From the NCBI RefSeq assembly GCF_032380675.1, contig NZ_JAWDIX010000001.1, positions 930,001 through 994,000 of the forward strand: a DNA stretch of 64,000 nt, read 5' to 3'. The position numbers were made by a program, and so were the translations under genes. Positions 1 to 8,188 of the stretch are shown here, piece by piece. Position 1 is the first letter of the stretch. Each line of letters starts with the position of its first letter. Under the pieces are notes generated by a model, which worked only from the letters and a program-made list of their open reading frames with translations, was not told where the DNA came from and searched no databases. This DNA is from Anaerolentibacter hominis (lineage in GTDB: Bacteria; Bacillota; Clostridia; Lachnospirales; Lachnospiraceae).

Positions 1-296
1 CGGTACAGGACCGGAATGCGGGCCAGGTAGTGGGTACGCTGACCTTTGGAAAAGGAATTGTGCAGTCGATCCTGCCATTTGAAAATGGAGAGCAGGGGGC
101 GATCAAGCTGACGACCTCCGAATATTTCCTGCCCTCCGGAAGAAGCATCCACAAGGTGGGCATCACTCCGGATGTGGAGGTGGAGCTGAGCAAGAAAGCA
201 AAGGCCGAGATTAAAAAAGACGGTGCTCTTTCCAGAAAGAATGACAACCAGCTCAAGAAGGCACAGGAAGTGCTGCTGGAGATGATGGGAGACTGA
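1..296 (+). CDS. S41 family C-terminal processing peptidase, 3' end only
   Basis: This is the last 97 codons of a reading frame that enters the window from the left (codons in phase from base 3). The visible part carries the late S41/CtpA signature: a GTLTFGKG segment followed by VQSI, then LTTSEYF, PSGRSIH and VGITPDVEV. In CtpA proteases the TFGKG lysine region is the catalytic Lys loop, so this end of the domain looks intact. The family cleaves C-terminal tails of exported proteins and is normally membrane anchored or secreted with a PDZ domain; those parts lie outside the window. The tail after VEV is a charged Lys-rich extension. The stop lies 2 bases before the next start, so the two genes probably share a transcript. 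Confidence 0.9.
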   Translation, partial: VQDRNAGQVVGTLTFGKGIVQSILPFENGEQGAIKLTTSEYFLPSGRSIHKVGITPDVEVELSKKAKAEIKKDGALSRKNDNQLKKAQEVLLEMMGD

Positions 297-298
297 CG

Positions 299-769
299 AT
301 GGAGAAGAAAGCGAAATATATCCGCGACTCCTATACGGAGCAGGTGCAGATTTTATCCCAATATACGCTGAACGGTTACAACCGCCTGTTCGGCGGGCGG
401 CTGATGCAGTGGGTGGACGTGGTGGCGGCGGTGGCTGCCAGACGTCATTCCGGCTGTAATGTGACGACAGCGGCGGTGGATAACCTCCGGTTTGAGGGGC
501 CGGCCTATGCCAATGAAACAATTGTGCTGTGTGCGTCCCTCACCTATGTGGGGCGTACGTCCATGGAAGTATGCGTGAAAACCTACGTGGAGGAGCTGAG
601 CGGCAGAAAGAGGCTGATCAATACGGCCTACCTGGTCATGGTGGCCCTGGATGAAAATGAAGAACCGGTGGAAGTACCCGGTCTGATTCTGGAGACGGAA
701 GAAGAGAAGAGGGAATGGGAAGCCGGAAGAATAAGAAATGAGTACCGGAAGGCAAACAGAAGGAAGTAA
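299..769 (+). CDS. Acyl-CoA thioesterase, hotdog fold (YciA/BFIT type)
   Basis: This 156-residue protein has the length and pattern of single-hotdog acyl-CoA hydrolases. It has an N-terminal segment with NRLFGGRLMQWVD (the conserved G-G-x-L-M-x-W/x-D helix entry), a central AVDNLRFEGPA strand and a TSMEVCVKTYVE strand, then a charged C-terminal tail. The family hydrolyses acyl-CoA thioesters in the cytosol as an oligomer. The start has a GGGAGA ribosome binding site inside the end of the upstream protease gene, only 2 bases away, which implies translational coupling. No functional link to the protease is evident. The chain-length specificity cannot be read from the sequence. Confidence 0.88.
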   Translation: MEKKAKYIRDSYTEQVQILSQYTLNGYNRLFGGRLMQWVDVVAAVAARRHSGCNVTTAAVDNLRFEGPAYANETIVLCASLTYVGRTSMEVCVKTYVEELSGRKRLINTAYLVMVALDENEEPVEVPGLILETEEEKREWEAGRIRNEYRKANRRK

Positions 770-800
770 CCCGGCTGTAATTATCCTGCCCTCCGGAAAA

Positions 801-1439
801 TTAGTCATAGTGAATCAAGAGATCATCTCCCAGATAGGTATGTCTGTTGTAATAGGAGTGGTCTCTTTTTTCCTGCGCTTTTTGCTCCAGAACCTGCCGG
901 TATTCTTCTTTCAGCTCCGCTGTCATAGCCTGCTGGATCACCTGACGTTCCAGCAGAGCCTCGATTCTGCGGATAGAACGATCGCTGTATTCGTCATTAA
1001 CAATGGGCTCGTTTCGGTAAAGCTCGATTAAATACTGTGCCACATCGGTCCGTCCTGCAAAAATACGGCGGGCTTCCTCCTGGTGGGCAAACATATTATC
1101 ATCAAAACGATACTCGGTGTAGTAGGACAGATTCCAGTATAGCTCCACCAGATTATCCGCGGGAATCCACGGAAGGATGTCCTCCGGGATGGACTGAACC
1201 TCAATCTTCTCATAATCGGCCAGCCCGGACCATTCCTCGCAGTCAGCATCTACCGGAAAACGGAAGCGTCCGGATGCTTCGTCGTACCATTCGCTTTTTC
1301 TAATCTTGCGGGGCAGACCGGTGGAATCCACTTCATTGTTCAGACGATGAAGGACAATAGAAGCGGTCAGGCAGACTACTGCTGCAATAAGAATTAAGAT
1401 GGAGACGACGATAATCATTTTGTGACGTCTTTTCAGCAT
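801..1439 (-). CDS. Membrane-anchored protein of unknown function, paralogue 1 of 4
   Basis: A 212-residue protein with a short basic N-terminus, one hydrophobic segment (about residues 8-30) and a soluble outer part. It shares an ordered set of motifs with the next three genes on this strand: a KSEWYDEASGRF block, a D-x-x-EW block, YEKIEVQSIPEDIL, IPADNLVELYWNL, then a helical RRIEALLERQVIQQ segment. It is most like the fourth paralogue (2803-3441), with which it shares the C-terminal YLGDDLLIHY-like end. I do not recognise an enzyme motif. The EKIEVQ.IPE..L..IP..NLV block resembles a segment seen in many unannotated secreted proteins of gut Firmicutes, so an extracytoplasmic role is inferred. 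It converges with the thioesterase gene. Confidence 0.75.
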   Translation of the reverse strand: MLKRRHKMIIVVSILILIAAVVCLTASIVLHRLNNEVDSTGLPRKIRKSEWYDEASGRFRFPVDADCEEWSGLADYEKIEVQSIPEDILPWIPADNLVELYWNLSYYTEYRFDDNMFAHQEEARRIFAGRTDVAQYLIELYRNEPIVNDEYSDRSIRRIEALLERQVIQQAMTAELKEEYRQVLEQKAQEKRDHSYYNRHTYLGDDLLIHYD

Positions 1440-1460
1440 AGATAACCATCCTTCCCTATA

Positions 1461-2135
1461 TTAATCAAACATATGGGCCTTAATGCGCCAGCTGAGCATG
1501 GAGAAAAGAGCGCCGCTGTAAAAGACAAAGGATTCTTTACCCTTTTTCTGTTCGTACTTATCGTAAGCCATTTCACAGATGTAAATAGCCTCTTCCTTTG
1601 TGAGAAGGTCTTTGTCAACGAAATATGCGAACATAGCCTCCATTCTTAGAAAACGATTTTCTGATTCATCCGTATCCAGCACCGGTTCATCCTCGTATTT
1701 CTGAATCAAACATTCTTTAAAATCCGGCCTTGCCAGCAGCTCGATCAAGCCATTATACTGGTAAAAGATTGCCACCGTTTCGATAACGTTCCCCCAGTCA
1801 TCAGGTTCCGGGAGAAAAGAAATAGCAATGTAAGGATGACACAGTACAATATCAATCAGCTGATCCGTAGGAATGTGGACCAGTATCTCTGCCGGGACCT
1901 GCATTAATTCCAATTTTTCATCCGCAGTGAGGTCTGAGCCCCATATATCATCATGAGTTAAGATCCATTCATAACAGCCGGTATCATGGTTATACTGTAC
2001 GCTGGGTTTGGGAGAACGGGTATAGTAGATGGTGGGCGGTGAAAAATAGTTGAAGATACCGCCAAGGGCAAGTATGGCAGATGTATAGATGATTAGGAAT
2101 AAGGTTTTCTTATATTCTTTTTTCTTCCTTGCCAA
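1461..2135 (-). CDS. Membrane-anchored protein of unknown function, paralogue 2 of 4 (divergent)
   Basis: A 224-residue protein with a Lys-rich N-terminus followed by one membrane segment (about residues 12-30). It is the most diverged of the four tandem paralogues. It keeps the central block as ADEKLELMQVPAEILVHIP followed by a helix ending in YPY-like residues, but it lacks the W-Y-D-x-x-x-G-x-F-R-C-P-V part seen in its neighbours. The C-terminal half is helical and acidic, and ends in MLSWRIKAHMFD. It lies 21 bases upstream of paralogue 1 and 16 bases downstream of paralogue 3 on the same strand, so the four are probably cotranscribed. No function can be assigned. Confidence 0.72.
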   Translation of the reverse strand: MARKKKEYKKTLFLIIYTSAILALGGIFNYFSPPTIYYTRSPKPSVQYNHDTGCYEWILTHDDIWGSDLTADEKLELMQVPAEILVHIPTDQLIDIVLCHPYIAISFLPEPDDWGNVIETVAIFYQYNGLIELLARPDFKECLIQKYEDEPVLDTDESENRFLRMEAMFAYFVDKDLLTKEEAIYICEMAYDKYEQKKGKESFVFYSGALFSMLSWRIKAHMFD

Positions 2136-2151
2136 AAGAATTACCCCCCTC

Positions 2152-2757
2152 TCATCTTTTGCGAATGTATCTGTCTCTATCAGACGTATTCGTGTAATAG
2201 CCCATACCTCTTCTTAACTTATCTTTTTCACTCCGAAGTTGATTAAATTGTTCGCGCATTTCATCTGTCATGGTCTGCTGGAGAACCTGCCGTTCCAACA
2301 GATATTCTATTTTCTTGACGACATCGTGAGGGGTGACCCACTCTTCCTCATAACGTTGGAGCAGGTATTCCGCCGCATCCAGTCTGCCTTCAAATATTTT
2401 ATTAGCCTCTGCCTGATTCCAGATGAGTGTGCCGTCTTCTGAAACAGAACAGGCGAAGTAATCTAATTCCCAGTAAAGATCGACTAAATTGTCGGGAGGT
2501 ATCCAGGGTATCATTTCCTCCGGTATTGTCTGTACTTCGATTTTTTCCTGGACAGACAGCCGCTTCCATTTTCGGCTGTCTTCTTTAACAGGGCAGCGAA
2601 ATTGTCCGGTTTTTCTGTCATACCAGCCGCTTTTTGTTACTGCAGCGGGGAAATCGGAAGAGTCCGTATGAAAAGAATAGAGAAACAAAAAGATTCCGGC
2701 TGCGAGTAATAGAATAAAACCAAGAAGATACTTGCGTTTCTCGTTATTTGAGAACAT
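2152..2757 (-). CDS. Membrane-anchored protein of unknown function, paralogue 3 of 4
   Basis: A 201-residue protein with one N-terminal membrane segment (about residues 9-28). It is close to paralogues 1 and 4: KSGWYDRKTGQFRCPV, then W at the second block, QEKIEVQTIPEEMIPWIP, DNLVDLYWELDY, an N-x-A-E-A-N-K-I-F-E-G-R-x-D-A-A-E-Y-L segment and a KIEYLLERQVLQQTMT helix. Its C-terminus (GYYTNTSDRDRYIRKR) differs from the LGDDLL ending of paralogues 1 and 4. The shared core followed by varied ends suggests duplication and divergence. It has a GGGGG-rich ribosome binding site before the ATG. Function is unknown. Confidence 0.74.
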   Translation of the reverse strand: MFSNNEKRKYLLGFILLLAAGIFLFLYSFHTDSSDFPAAVTKSGWYDRKTGQFRCPVKEDSRKWKRLSVQEKIEVQTIPEEMIPWIPPDNLVDLYWELDYFACSVSEDGTLIWNQAEANKIFEGRLDAAEYLLQRYEEEWVTPHDVVKKIEYLLERQVLQQTMTDEMREQFNQLRSEKDKLRRGMGYYTNTSDRDRYIRKR

Positions 2758-2802
2758 AGATCAACCCCCTGCATATCTTGCTGCTATGCCTGAACCATGC
2801 AG

Positions 2803-3441
2803 CTAATCCTTGTAGTGATGAAGCAAATCATCACCGAGAAACGTAGGACGGTGATAATAACGGGTATCCCACTTTTCCTTTGCCTTCTGATCCCGGATCA
2901 CTTGATACTCCTTTTTTAATTCTTCTGTCATTGAACTCTGTATGACCTGACGTTCTAACAGCTCTTCAATTCTTGCGATCGTATAATCATTGCCTTCTTC
3001 ATTCAAAACTGGTAACTGCCTGTATAACTCCACCAAATATTCCGCCACATCCGGTCTGCCCTCGAAAATCTTATTGGCCTCAATTGGCTGAAAGAGCGGA
3101 CGGTCCTCCGACGATAAGATACAGCCGTAATATGGAAGATTCCAATATAAATCCAGTAAATTATCCGCCGGAATCCATGAAGTAATTTTCCGTGGGATCG
3201 ACTGTACATCAATTTTCTCCTGATTTGTCATGCGGGACCACTCCCGGCTGTCCATACTGACCGGGCAGCGAAACAAGCCGGATTCCTGATCGTACCATGC
3301 ATTATTTCTGACTTTTCGGGGTAATCCGGTAGCATCAATTTCATTATTCCAGTGATAAAAAAACAAAATCAGAGACAGGGAAAGAGCGGAAATAATGGAA
3401 ACGAATATGATGATATATTTTTTTCTACGTTTGAATTTCAT
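2803..3441 (-). CDS. Membrane-anchored protein of unknown function, paralogue 4 of 4
   Basis: A 212-residue protein at the promoter-proximal end of the four-gene minus-strand array. It has a basic start, one membrane span (about residues 9-28), then NNAWYDQESGLFRCPV, SREWSRM, QEKIDVQSIPRKI, IPADNLLDLYWNLPYY, and a helical RIEELLERQVIQSSMTEELK segment. The end, FLGDDLLHHYKD, matches paralogue 1. An AT-rich stretch with TTATAAT-like boxes lies directly upstream (about 3460-3485, read on the minus strand), followed by a GGGGGGAGGG ribosome binding site, so this gene probably starts the transcript. Nothing in the sequence names a function. Confidence 0.75.
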   Translation of the reverse strand: MKFKRRKKYIIIFVSIISALSLSLILFFYHWNNEIDATGLPRKVRNNAWYDQESGLFRCPVSMDSREWSRMTNQEKIDVQSIPRKITSWIPADNLLDLYWNLPYYGCILSSEDRPLFQPIEANKIFEGRPDVAEYLVELYRQLPVLNEEGNDYTIARIEELLERQVIQSSMTEELKKEYQVIRDQKAKEKWDTRYYHRPTFLGDDLLHHYKD

Positions 3442-3634
3442 GATAACCCTCCCCCCTGCAAATCTATTATAATATCATTATAACAAAGGATTTTGCGATT
3501 TGTATATAGAATATCTGGTTTTGCTGCGATTTGTGTACGCATTAGGATGCCTTATAGAGAATGGATATAACGAAATAGAATTTGAGGAAAACCGGAGTTT
3601 GGGATTGACAAAATTAACAAAATACGATACCTTG

Positions 3635-3708
3635 GTTAGTATAATCTAACTTACGTGAGCAGGGAATACCTGCTTTTTTACAGCCCCTAAGTTAGACGAA
3701 GCTAACTT
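3635..3708 (+). promoter_or_regulatory. Candidate metal-regulator operator and leader upstream of the ABC operon
   Basis: A GTTAG-TATAAT-CTAAC dyad (3635-3650) surrounds a perfect TATAAT box. A second inverted pair, TCTAACTTA (3645-3653) and TAAGTTAGA (3688-3696), and another CTAACTT (3702-3708) follow. TTAG..CTAA dyads resemble DtxR/IdeR/MntR-family boxes, so metal-responsive control of the operon from 3757 is inferred. No well-spaced -35 box is obvious: TTGACA at 3605-3610 is too far from TATAAT. The whole 315-base gap 3442-3756 holds only this and the minus-strand promoter region. Confidence 0.45.
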
Positions 3709-3756
3709 GCGATATGACGTAACTATAAGAAAAGGATTAAGGGAGAAGATGAGCTT

Positions 3757-5499
3757 ATGATGATCAACAAAAGGCTGATTGGCACGGTAAAGGAGAGTAA
3801 AAAATACATAGCGGCCAATGTGGCCCTCCAGTGGTGTTCTCTGGCAGCTAATATTATTCTGATAGTTACGCTGTCGGGATTTCTGAATGTATTGTGGGAG
3901 GGCAGGATGACCGCAGGCACGGGTATCAGGATGGCCGTCGTGGCGGTGCTGGTGCTGCTGGTGCGCTTTGTCTGTACGATAGGAGCATCCAGGATGAGTT
4001 ATCTTTCCTCCCGGTCTGTGAAGCGGACGCTGCGGGAGAGAATTTACCAGAAGCTGCTGGACCTGGGTTCTTCTTATACAGAACGGGTGTCTACCGCGGA
4101 GACGGTACAGATGTCAGTAGAAGGAGTGGACCAGCTGGAAACCTATTTTGGAGCTTATCTGCCGCAGTTTTTCTACAGTATGCTGGCGCCTCTTACCCTG
4201 TTTGCCGTTCTGGCTTTTTTGAATATTCCCTCCGCGTTTGTTTTACTTGTCTGTGTACCGCTGATACCGATTGCGATTGCCGGGGTACAAACCTTTGCCA
4301 AGAGACTGCTTTCAAATTACTGGAACCAGTATACAACCCTGGGAGATACTTTTCTGGAAAATCTGCAGGGCTTGACGACACTGAAAATTTATCAGGCAGA
4401 CGGGCTGAAAAGCCAGGAGATGGAACAGGAATCAGAGCGATTCCGCAAGATTACAATGAAGGTGCTGACCATGCAGCTGAATTCCATCACGATCATGGAT
4501 CTGGTGGCCTATGGAGGCGCGGCACTGGGGATTGGGATAGCGGTGACCCAGTTTGGAGCCGGCAGGATGGATTTGACAGGATGCCTGATCATACTGCTTC
4601 TGGCAGCGGATTTTTTTCTGCCCATGAGGCAGCTGGGAAGTTTCTTTCACATTGCCATGAACGGAATGGCAGCCAGCGACAAAATATTCCGGCTGCTGGA
4701 CATGGAGGCCCCGGAGAAGAAGACAGCTGAAATTCATCCGGAACAGTGCCGAATCTCCTGCCGGAATGTAAGCTTTTCCTATGAAAAAGGAAGAGAGATC
4801 ATAAAAGAGGTTTCTTTGGATATACCCCAGGGCAGTTTCATATCCATTGTGGGAGAATCCGGCTGCGGAAAATCTACCATTGCGTCGATTCTCATGGGGC
4901 GGAACAGGGGCTATTCCGGCAGTGTGACGGTGGGAGGTACAGAGCTTTCTGAGATTCAGGAAGAAAGCAGAATGAGACAGATCACCTATGTCAACCACAA
5001 CAGCTATTTGTTTAAGGGGACGGTACGGGAAAATCTTCAGATGGGGAACCCGGCTGCAACAGAGGAAATGCTGTGGGAGGCAGTCAGAAAGATGAAGCTG
5101 GACGGGTTCTTAAGAAAACGCCGGGGCCTGGATACCGCACTGGAAGAGCGGGGAGCAAATCTCTCCGGAGGCCAGCGGCAGCGCCTGGCTCTGGCCCGTT
5201 CCATTCTTCACGACAGTCCGGTATATATCTTCGATGAAGCAACCTCCAATATTGACGTGGAGAGTGAAAATGCGATTATGGAGCAGATCCGCCGTCTGGC
5301 AGAAGAAAAGCAAGTGCTGCTCATTTCCCACAGGCTGGCAAATGTGACTGGCTCGCAACTGATTTATGTCATGGAGGACGGCAGGATCAGGGAACGGGGG
5401 ACGCACCGGGAACTGCTCCACAAAAAGGGAGTTTACGCAGAACTTTGGAACACACAGAAAAGTCTGGAAGAATATGAAAAGGATGGTGACGCGGCATGA
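3757..5499 (+). CDS. ABC transporter, fused permease/ATPase (exporter fold), first subunit
   Basis: A 580-residue half-transporter with six predicted membrane helices in residues 1-310 and an ATPase domain after about 335. Walker A is GESGCGKST (about residues 366-374), the signature is LSGGQRQR (about 469), Walker B is VYIFDEATSN, and the switch histidine is in LISHRLA. It overlaps the next gene by ATGA, so the two proteins are surely a heterodimer. Tandem pairs of this size include CydDC (thiol/heme-related) and the YbtPQ/IrtAB siderophore importers. The metal-box-like operator upstream and the HMA-containing protein downstream favour a metal or siderophore role, but this is inference. The ATG follows AAGGGAGAAG. 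Confidence 0.88.
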   Translation: MMINKRLIGTVKESKKYIAANVALQWCSLAANIILIVTLSGFLNVLWEGRMTAGTGIRMAVVAVLVLLVRFVCTIGASRMSYLSSRSVKRTLRERIYQKLLDLGSSYTERVSTAETVQMSVEGVDQLETYFGAYLPQFFYSMLAPLTLFAVLAFLNIPSAFVLLVCVPLIPIAIAGVQTFAKRLLSNYWNQYTTLGDTFLENLQGLTTLKIYQADGLKSQEMEQESERFRKITMKVLTMQLNSITIMDLVAYGGAALGIGIAVTQFGAGRMDLTGCLIILLLAADFFLPMRQLGSFFHIAMNGMAASDKIFRLLDMEAPEKKTAEIHPEQCRISCRNVSFSYEKGREIIKEVSLDIPQGSFISIVGESGCGKSTIASILMGRNRGYSGSVTVGGTELSEIQEESRMRQITYVNHNSYLFKGTVRENLQMGNPAATEEMLWEAVRKMKLDGFLRKRRGLDTALEERGANLSGGQRQRLALARSILHDSPVYIFDEATSNIDVESENAIMEQIRRLAEEKQVLLISHRLANVTGSQLIYVMEDGRIRERGTHRELLHKKGVYAELWNTQKSLEEYEKDGDAA

Positions 5500-7184
5500 A
5501 GGAAAGAAGCGGTTTTGCTGTGATGGGACGGCTGATCGGCCTGGTAAAACCTCTGTCAGGCTACATGATTCTTGCAGTAGGGCTGGGAGCCGTCGGGCAT
5601 TTGTTTGCCGCGTCCATTACAATCCTGGGGGGTTACGGGATTTTGACCCTTCTGCCTGCACAGACAGGTTCGGGACTGCCTTTGCAGTGGATTTTTCTGT
5701 GTATGGGTATGGCTGCCCTGCTCCGGGGGTTTCTCCGATATGGGGAACAGGCCTGCAATCATTTTATTGCGTTTAAGCTGCTGGCCCTGATTCGAAGCCG
5801 GGTGTTCGACGCACTGCGCCGTTTATGCCCCGCCAAGCTGGAAGGGAGGGACCGGGGGAACCTGATTTCTGTCATTACCTCGGACATTGAACTGCTGGAA
5901 GTATTCTATGCCCATACGATTTCACCCGCGGCTATAGCCTTCCTGATGACAGTCATTATGACATTCTGGATTGGCAGTATTCATTGGCTGTTGGGCATGA
6001 CTGCATTGGCTGCCTATCTTACGGTGGGAATCCTTCTGCCACTGCTGGCCTCGGGGAAAAGCAGGGCGGCGGGGATGGCATTCCGGCAGCTGTCCGGGGA
6101 TCTGAGCAGTTATGTACTGGACAGCCTGAGAGGGATTCAGGAGAGTATACAATACGGCGGGGGAAAGAAACGGCTGGAAGAACTGAACCGGCGTACGGAT
6201 GCTCTTTCCCGGGAGGAAGAGAAACAGAAAAGAATGACCGGAAAAAATATGGCTCTGACTAATACGGTAATCCTGCTGTTTGATCTGCTGCTTCTTGGTG
6301 TGGCCGCGGGACTATACACCCGCGGGACAATATCCTTTTCGGGCCTGGTACTTTCTCTATTATCCCTGATGAGCTCCTTTGGCCCCGTTATTGCCCTGTC
6401 CGGTCTGGGGAACACGCTTTCCAACACCCTTGCTGCGGGCAGCAGGGTGCTGGATATTCTGGATGAGACACCCACAGTACAGGAAATAGAGGGGTGTGAG
6501 CCGGTTGTATTCCGGGATGCTTCCATTGATGACGTGACATTTGGATATGAAAAGAAACCGGTGCTTTCCCATATCAATTTAAAGATTCCGGGAAAGAGTG
6601 TTATTGGAATTACGGGCCGAAGTGGATGCGGAAAATCGACATTACTGAAACTGCTGATGCGTTTCTGGGACACAGAGTCCGGGTCCGTGGAACTATCGGA
6701 CACTCCGGTCGGACGTATCAATACGGGCAACCTCAGGGATATGGAAAGCTTTGTAACACAGGAAACTCATCTGTTCCATGATAGTATTCGGAATAATATC
6801 AGGATTGCCAGGCCAGAGGCATCGGAAGAGGAAATTATTGAGGCCTGCCGGAAAGCGGCGCTCATTGATTTCATAGAAAAGCTGCCTCGGGGCCTTGAAA
6901 CCAACGCAGGGGAACTGGGAGATGCCCTTTCCGGCGGAGAGCGGCAGAGGATCGGCCTGGCCAGGGCATTTCTGCATAATGCACCATTGATCCTTCTGGA
7001 TGAACCGACCAGCAATCTGGACAGCTTAAATGAGGCGGTTATTTTGAAAGCGCTCCATCAGGAAAGGGAGAATAAAACGGTAGTGCTGGTGTCCCACCGG
7101 AAATCCAGTATGCGGATCGCCGACAGGGTGTTCTCAGTAGAAAATGGGAGGTATGCATATGAGGAAGAGTCAGCCGGTGTCTGA
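5496..7184 (+). CDS. ABC transporter, fused permease/ATPase (exporter fold), second subunit
   Basis: A 562-residue partner of the preceding transporter, with its start overlapping the previous stop (ATGA). Membrane helices fill residues 15-300, including GHLFAAS and the LLAYG-like loops. The ATPase has GRSGCGKST (about residue 374), a LSGGERQR signature, a LILLDEPTSNLD Walker B, and LVSHRKS as the switch. Both subunits keep intact catalytic motifs, so neither site looks degenerate. As a pair they fit CydDC-like or YbtPQ/IrtAB-like heterodimers. Substrate cannot be decided from sequence. The next gene starts inside its last codons, so four genes (3757-8105) form one tight operon. Confidence 0.88.
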   Translation: MKERSGFAVMGRLIGLVKPLSGYMILAVGLGAVGHLFAASITILGGYGILTLLPAQTGSGLPLQWIFLCMGMAALLRGFLRYGEQACNHFIAFKLLALIRSRVFDALRRLCPAKLEGRDRGNLISVITSDIELLEVFYAHTISPAAIAFLMTVIMTFWIGSIHWLLGMTALAAYLTVGILLPLLASGKSRAAGMAFRQLSGDLSSYVLDSLRGIQESIQYGGGKKRLEELNRRTDALSREEEKQKRMTGKNMALTNTVILLFDLLLLGVAAGLYTRGTISFSGLVLSLLSLMSSFGPVIALSGLGNTLSNTLAAGSRVLDILDETPTVQEIEGCEPVVFRDASIDDVTFGYEKKPVLSHINLKIPGKSVIGITGRSGCGKSTLLKLLMRFWDTESGSVELSDTPVGRINTGNLRDMESFVTQETHLFHDSIRNNIRIARPEASEEEIIEACRKAALIDFIEKLPRGLETNAGELGDALSGGERQRIGLARAFLHNAPLILLDEPTSNLDSLNEAVILKALHQERENKTVVLVSHRKSSMRIADRVFSVENGRYAYEEESAGV

Positions 7185-7524
7185 AAAAAGACTGAGGGAA
7201 CAGAAGATGGTCTCTGAAATGATTGCACTGTACTGCAGAAAAAAGCACGGGAACAGAAAAGAATTGTGTCAGGAGTGCAGCGGCCTGGAGGAATATGCTC
7301 TCTTGCGCAGTGAGCACTGTCCTTTTATGGAGACAAAGACCTTCTGTTCCAATTGTAAAGTGCACTGCTACAAGCCGGAAATGAGAGAAAAGATACGCCG
7401 GGTTATGAGGTTTTCCGGGCCGCGTATGCTGTTTCGCCATCCTGTGATGGCAGTCCGGCATATGCTGGAATCGAAGGCAGAACTAAGTATGATAAAAAAG
7501 AAGAGAAAGGACCTTATAGAATGA
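7159..7524 (+). CDS. YgbA-family (PF11756) cysteine-rich protein
   Basis: A 121-residue protein that matches the small family annotated as nitrous oxide-stimulated promoter protein (E. coli YgbA). Visible signature: MIALYCRKKHG, then LCQECSGLEEYA, HCPFMETKTFCSNC, VHCYKPEMREKIR, VMRFSGPRML and RHPVMAVRHML. The four CxxC/CxxxxxC cysteines suggest a metal or Fe-S site. YgbA is nitric-oxide induced in enterobacteria; that role is not shown here. I chose the ATG at 7159 because GGGAGG at 7146-7151 is 7 bases upstream; earlier in-frame ATGs at 7144 and 7153 overlap that site. The stop overlaps the next start (ATGA). Confidence 0.85.
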   Translation: MRKSQPVSEKRLREQKMVSEMIALYCRKKHGNRKELCQECSGLEEYALLRSEHCPFMETKTFCSNCKVHCYKPEMREKIRRVMRFSGPRMLFRHPVMAVRHMLESKAELSMIKKKRKDLIE

Positions 7525-8105
7525 TGAAAATAGTATTGATCCTGCTGGGGTGTCTGGGACTGGTGCTGGGCGTAATCGGGGCAATCCTGCCGCTTTTGCC
7601 CGCCTTTCCTTTTCTTCTGCTGGCTGCCGTGTGCTTTGCGAAAAGTTCAGAAAAGCTGCACAGCTGGTTTATCAGCACGAAGCTGTACCGGGATAATCTG
7701 GAGAGCTATGTAAAGGGCAGAGGCATGACCTGGAAAACGAAGCTCAGAATTATGCTGGTTGTCACAGCTACAATGGCATTTGGTTTTGCCATGATGGGAC
7801 GTGTGCCGGTGGGACGTATTATCCTGGCCTGTGTCTGGGCACTCCATATCCTTTATTTTATCTTCGGAATCCGAACGATTTCCAGGCCGGATAAAGAGGA
7901 AGCTTATTGCCAGGTGCTGAAAATTCACGGAATGAAGTGTGAAGATTGTGCTAAAAGGCTGGAACAGGAATTTTGCAGAAATGGATGCCTGCGGGCAGAA
8001 GTGGATTTTGGCCAGAAGGTTGCGGTGATCTACGCAAAGGAGCCGGTTGATATGGAACAGGTATCAAAAATTGTTTCGTTGGCAGGCTGCAGGGCGGTTC
8101 TATAG
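7521..8105 (+). CDS. DUF454 (YbaN) membrane protein fused to an HMA-like domain
   Basis: This 194-residue protein has two parts. Residues 1-125 are a DUF454/YbaN membrane domain: a Gly-rich first helix (LGCLGLVLGVIGAILPLLP), FPFLLLAAVCFA, a K-L-x-x-W-x-x-x-x-x-L-Y loop, and two further helices. Residues 132-194 look like a heavy-metal-associated domain with the ligand motif HGMKCEDC (C140, C143), followed by a beta-alpha-beta pattern. An HMA domain normally binds a soft metal ion or passes it on, so the fusion points to metal handling at the membrane. The coupled start and the upstream transporter pair support this as one metal-related operon. DUF454 itself has no established function. Confidence 0.83.
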   Translation: MMKIVLILLGCLGLVLGVIGAILPLLPAFPFLLLAAVCFAKSSEKLHSWFISTKLYRDNLESYVKGRGMTWKTKLRIMLVVTATMAFGFAMMGRVPVGRIILACVWALHILYFIFGIRTISRPDKEEAYCQVLKIHGMKCEDCAKRLEQEFCRNGCLRAEVDFGQKVAVIYAKEPVDMEQVSKIVSLAGCRAVL

Positions 8106-8119
8106 AAAATTTAACTTGT

Positions 8120-8148
8120 ACACCCTTCTTCTTTCCGTAACATAGAAT
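8120..8148 (+). promoter_or_regulatory. Candidate mother-cell sporulation promoter (SigK/SigE-like)
   Basis: ACACC (8120-8124), a 16-base spacer and CATAGAAT (8141-8148) fit the AC..N16..CATAnnnT pattern of late mother-cell sigma factors, about 40 bases before the collagen-like gene. No SigA-type boxes stand out here. This is pattern matching only. Confidence 0.45.
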
Positions 8149-8188
8149 GGAATTGTAACAAGAAACAATTCAGGAACAGGAGGGTGCT

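Noticed and set aside
738..1031. 97-codon plus-strand ORF overlapping the thioesterase end and paralogue 1
   Set aside because: Mostly antisense to the paralogue gene, with no start signal.
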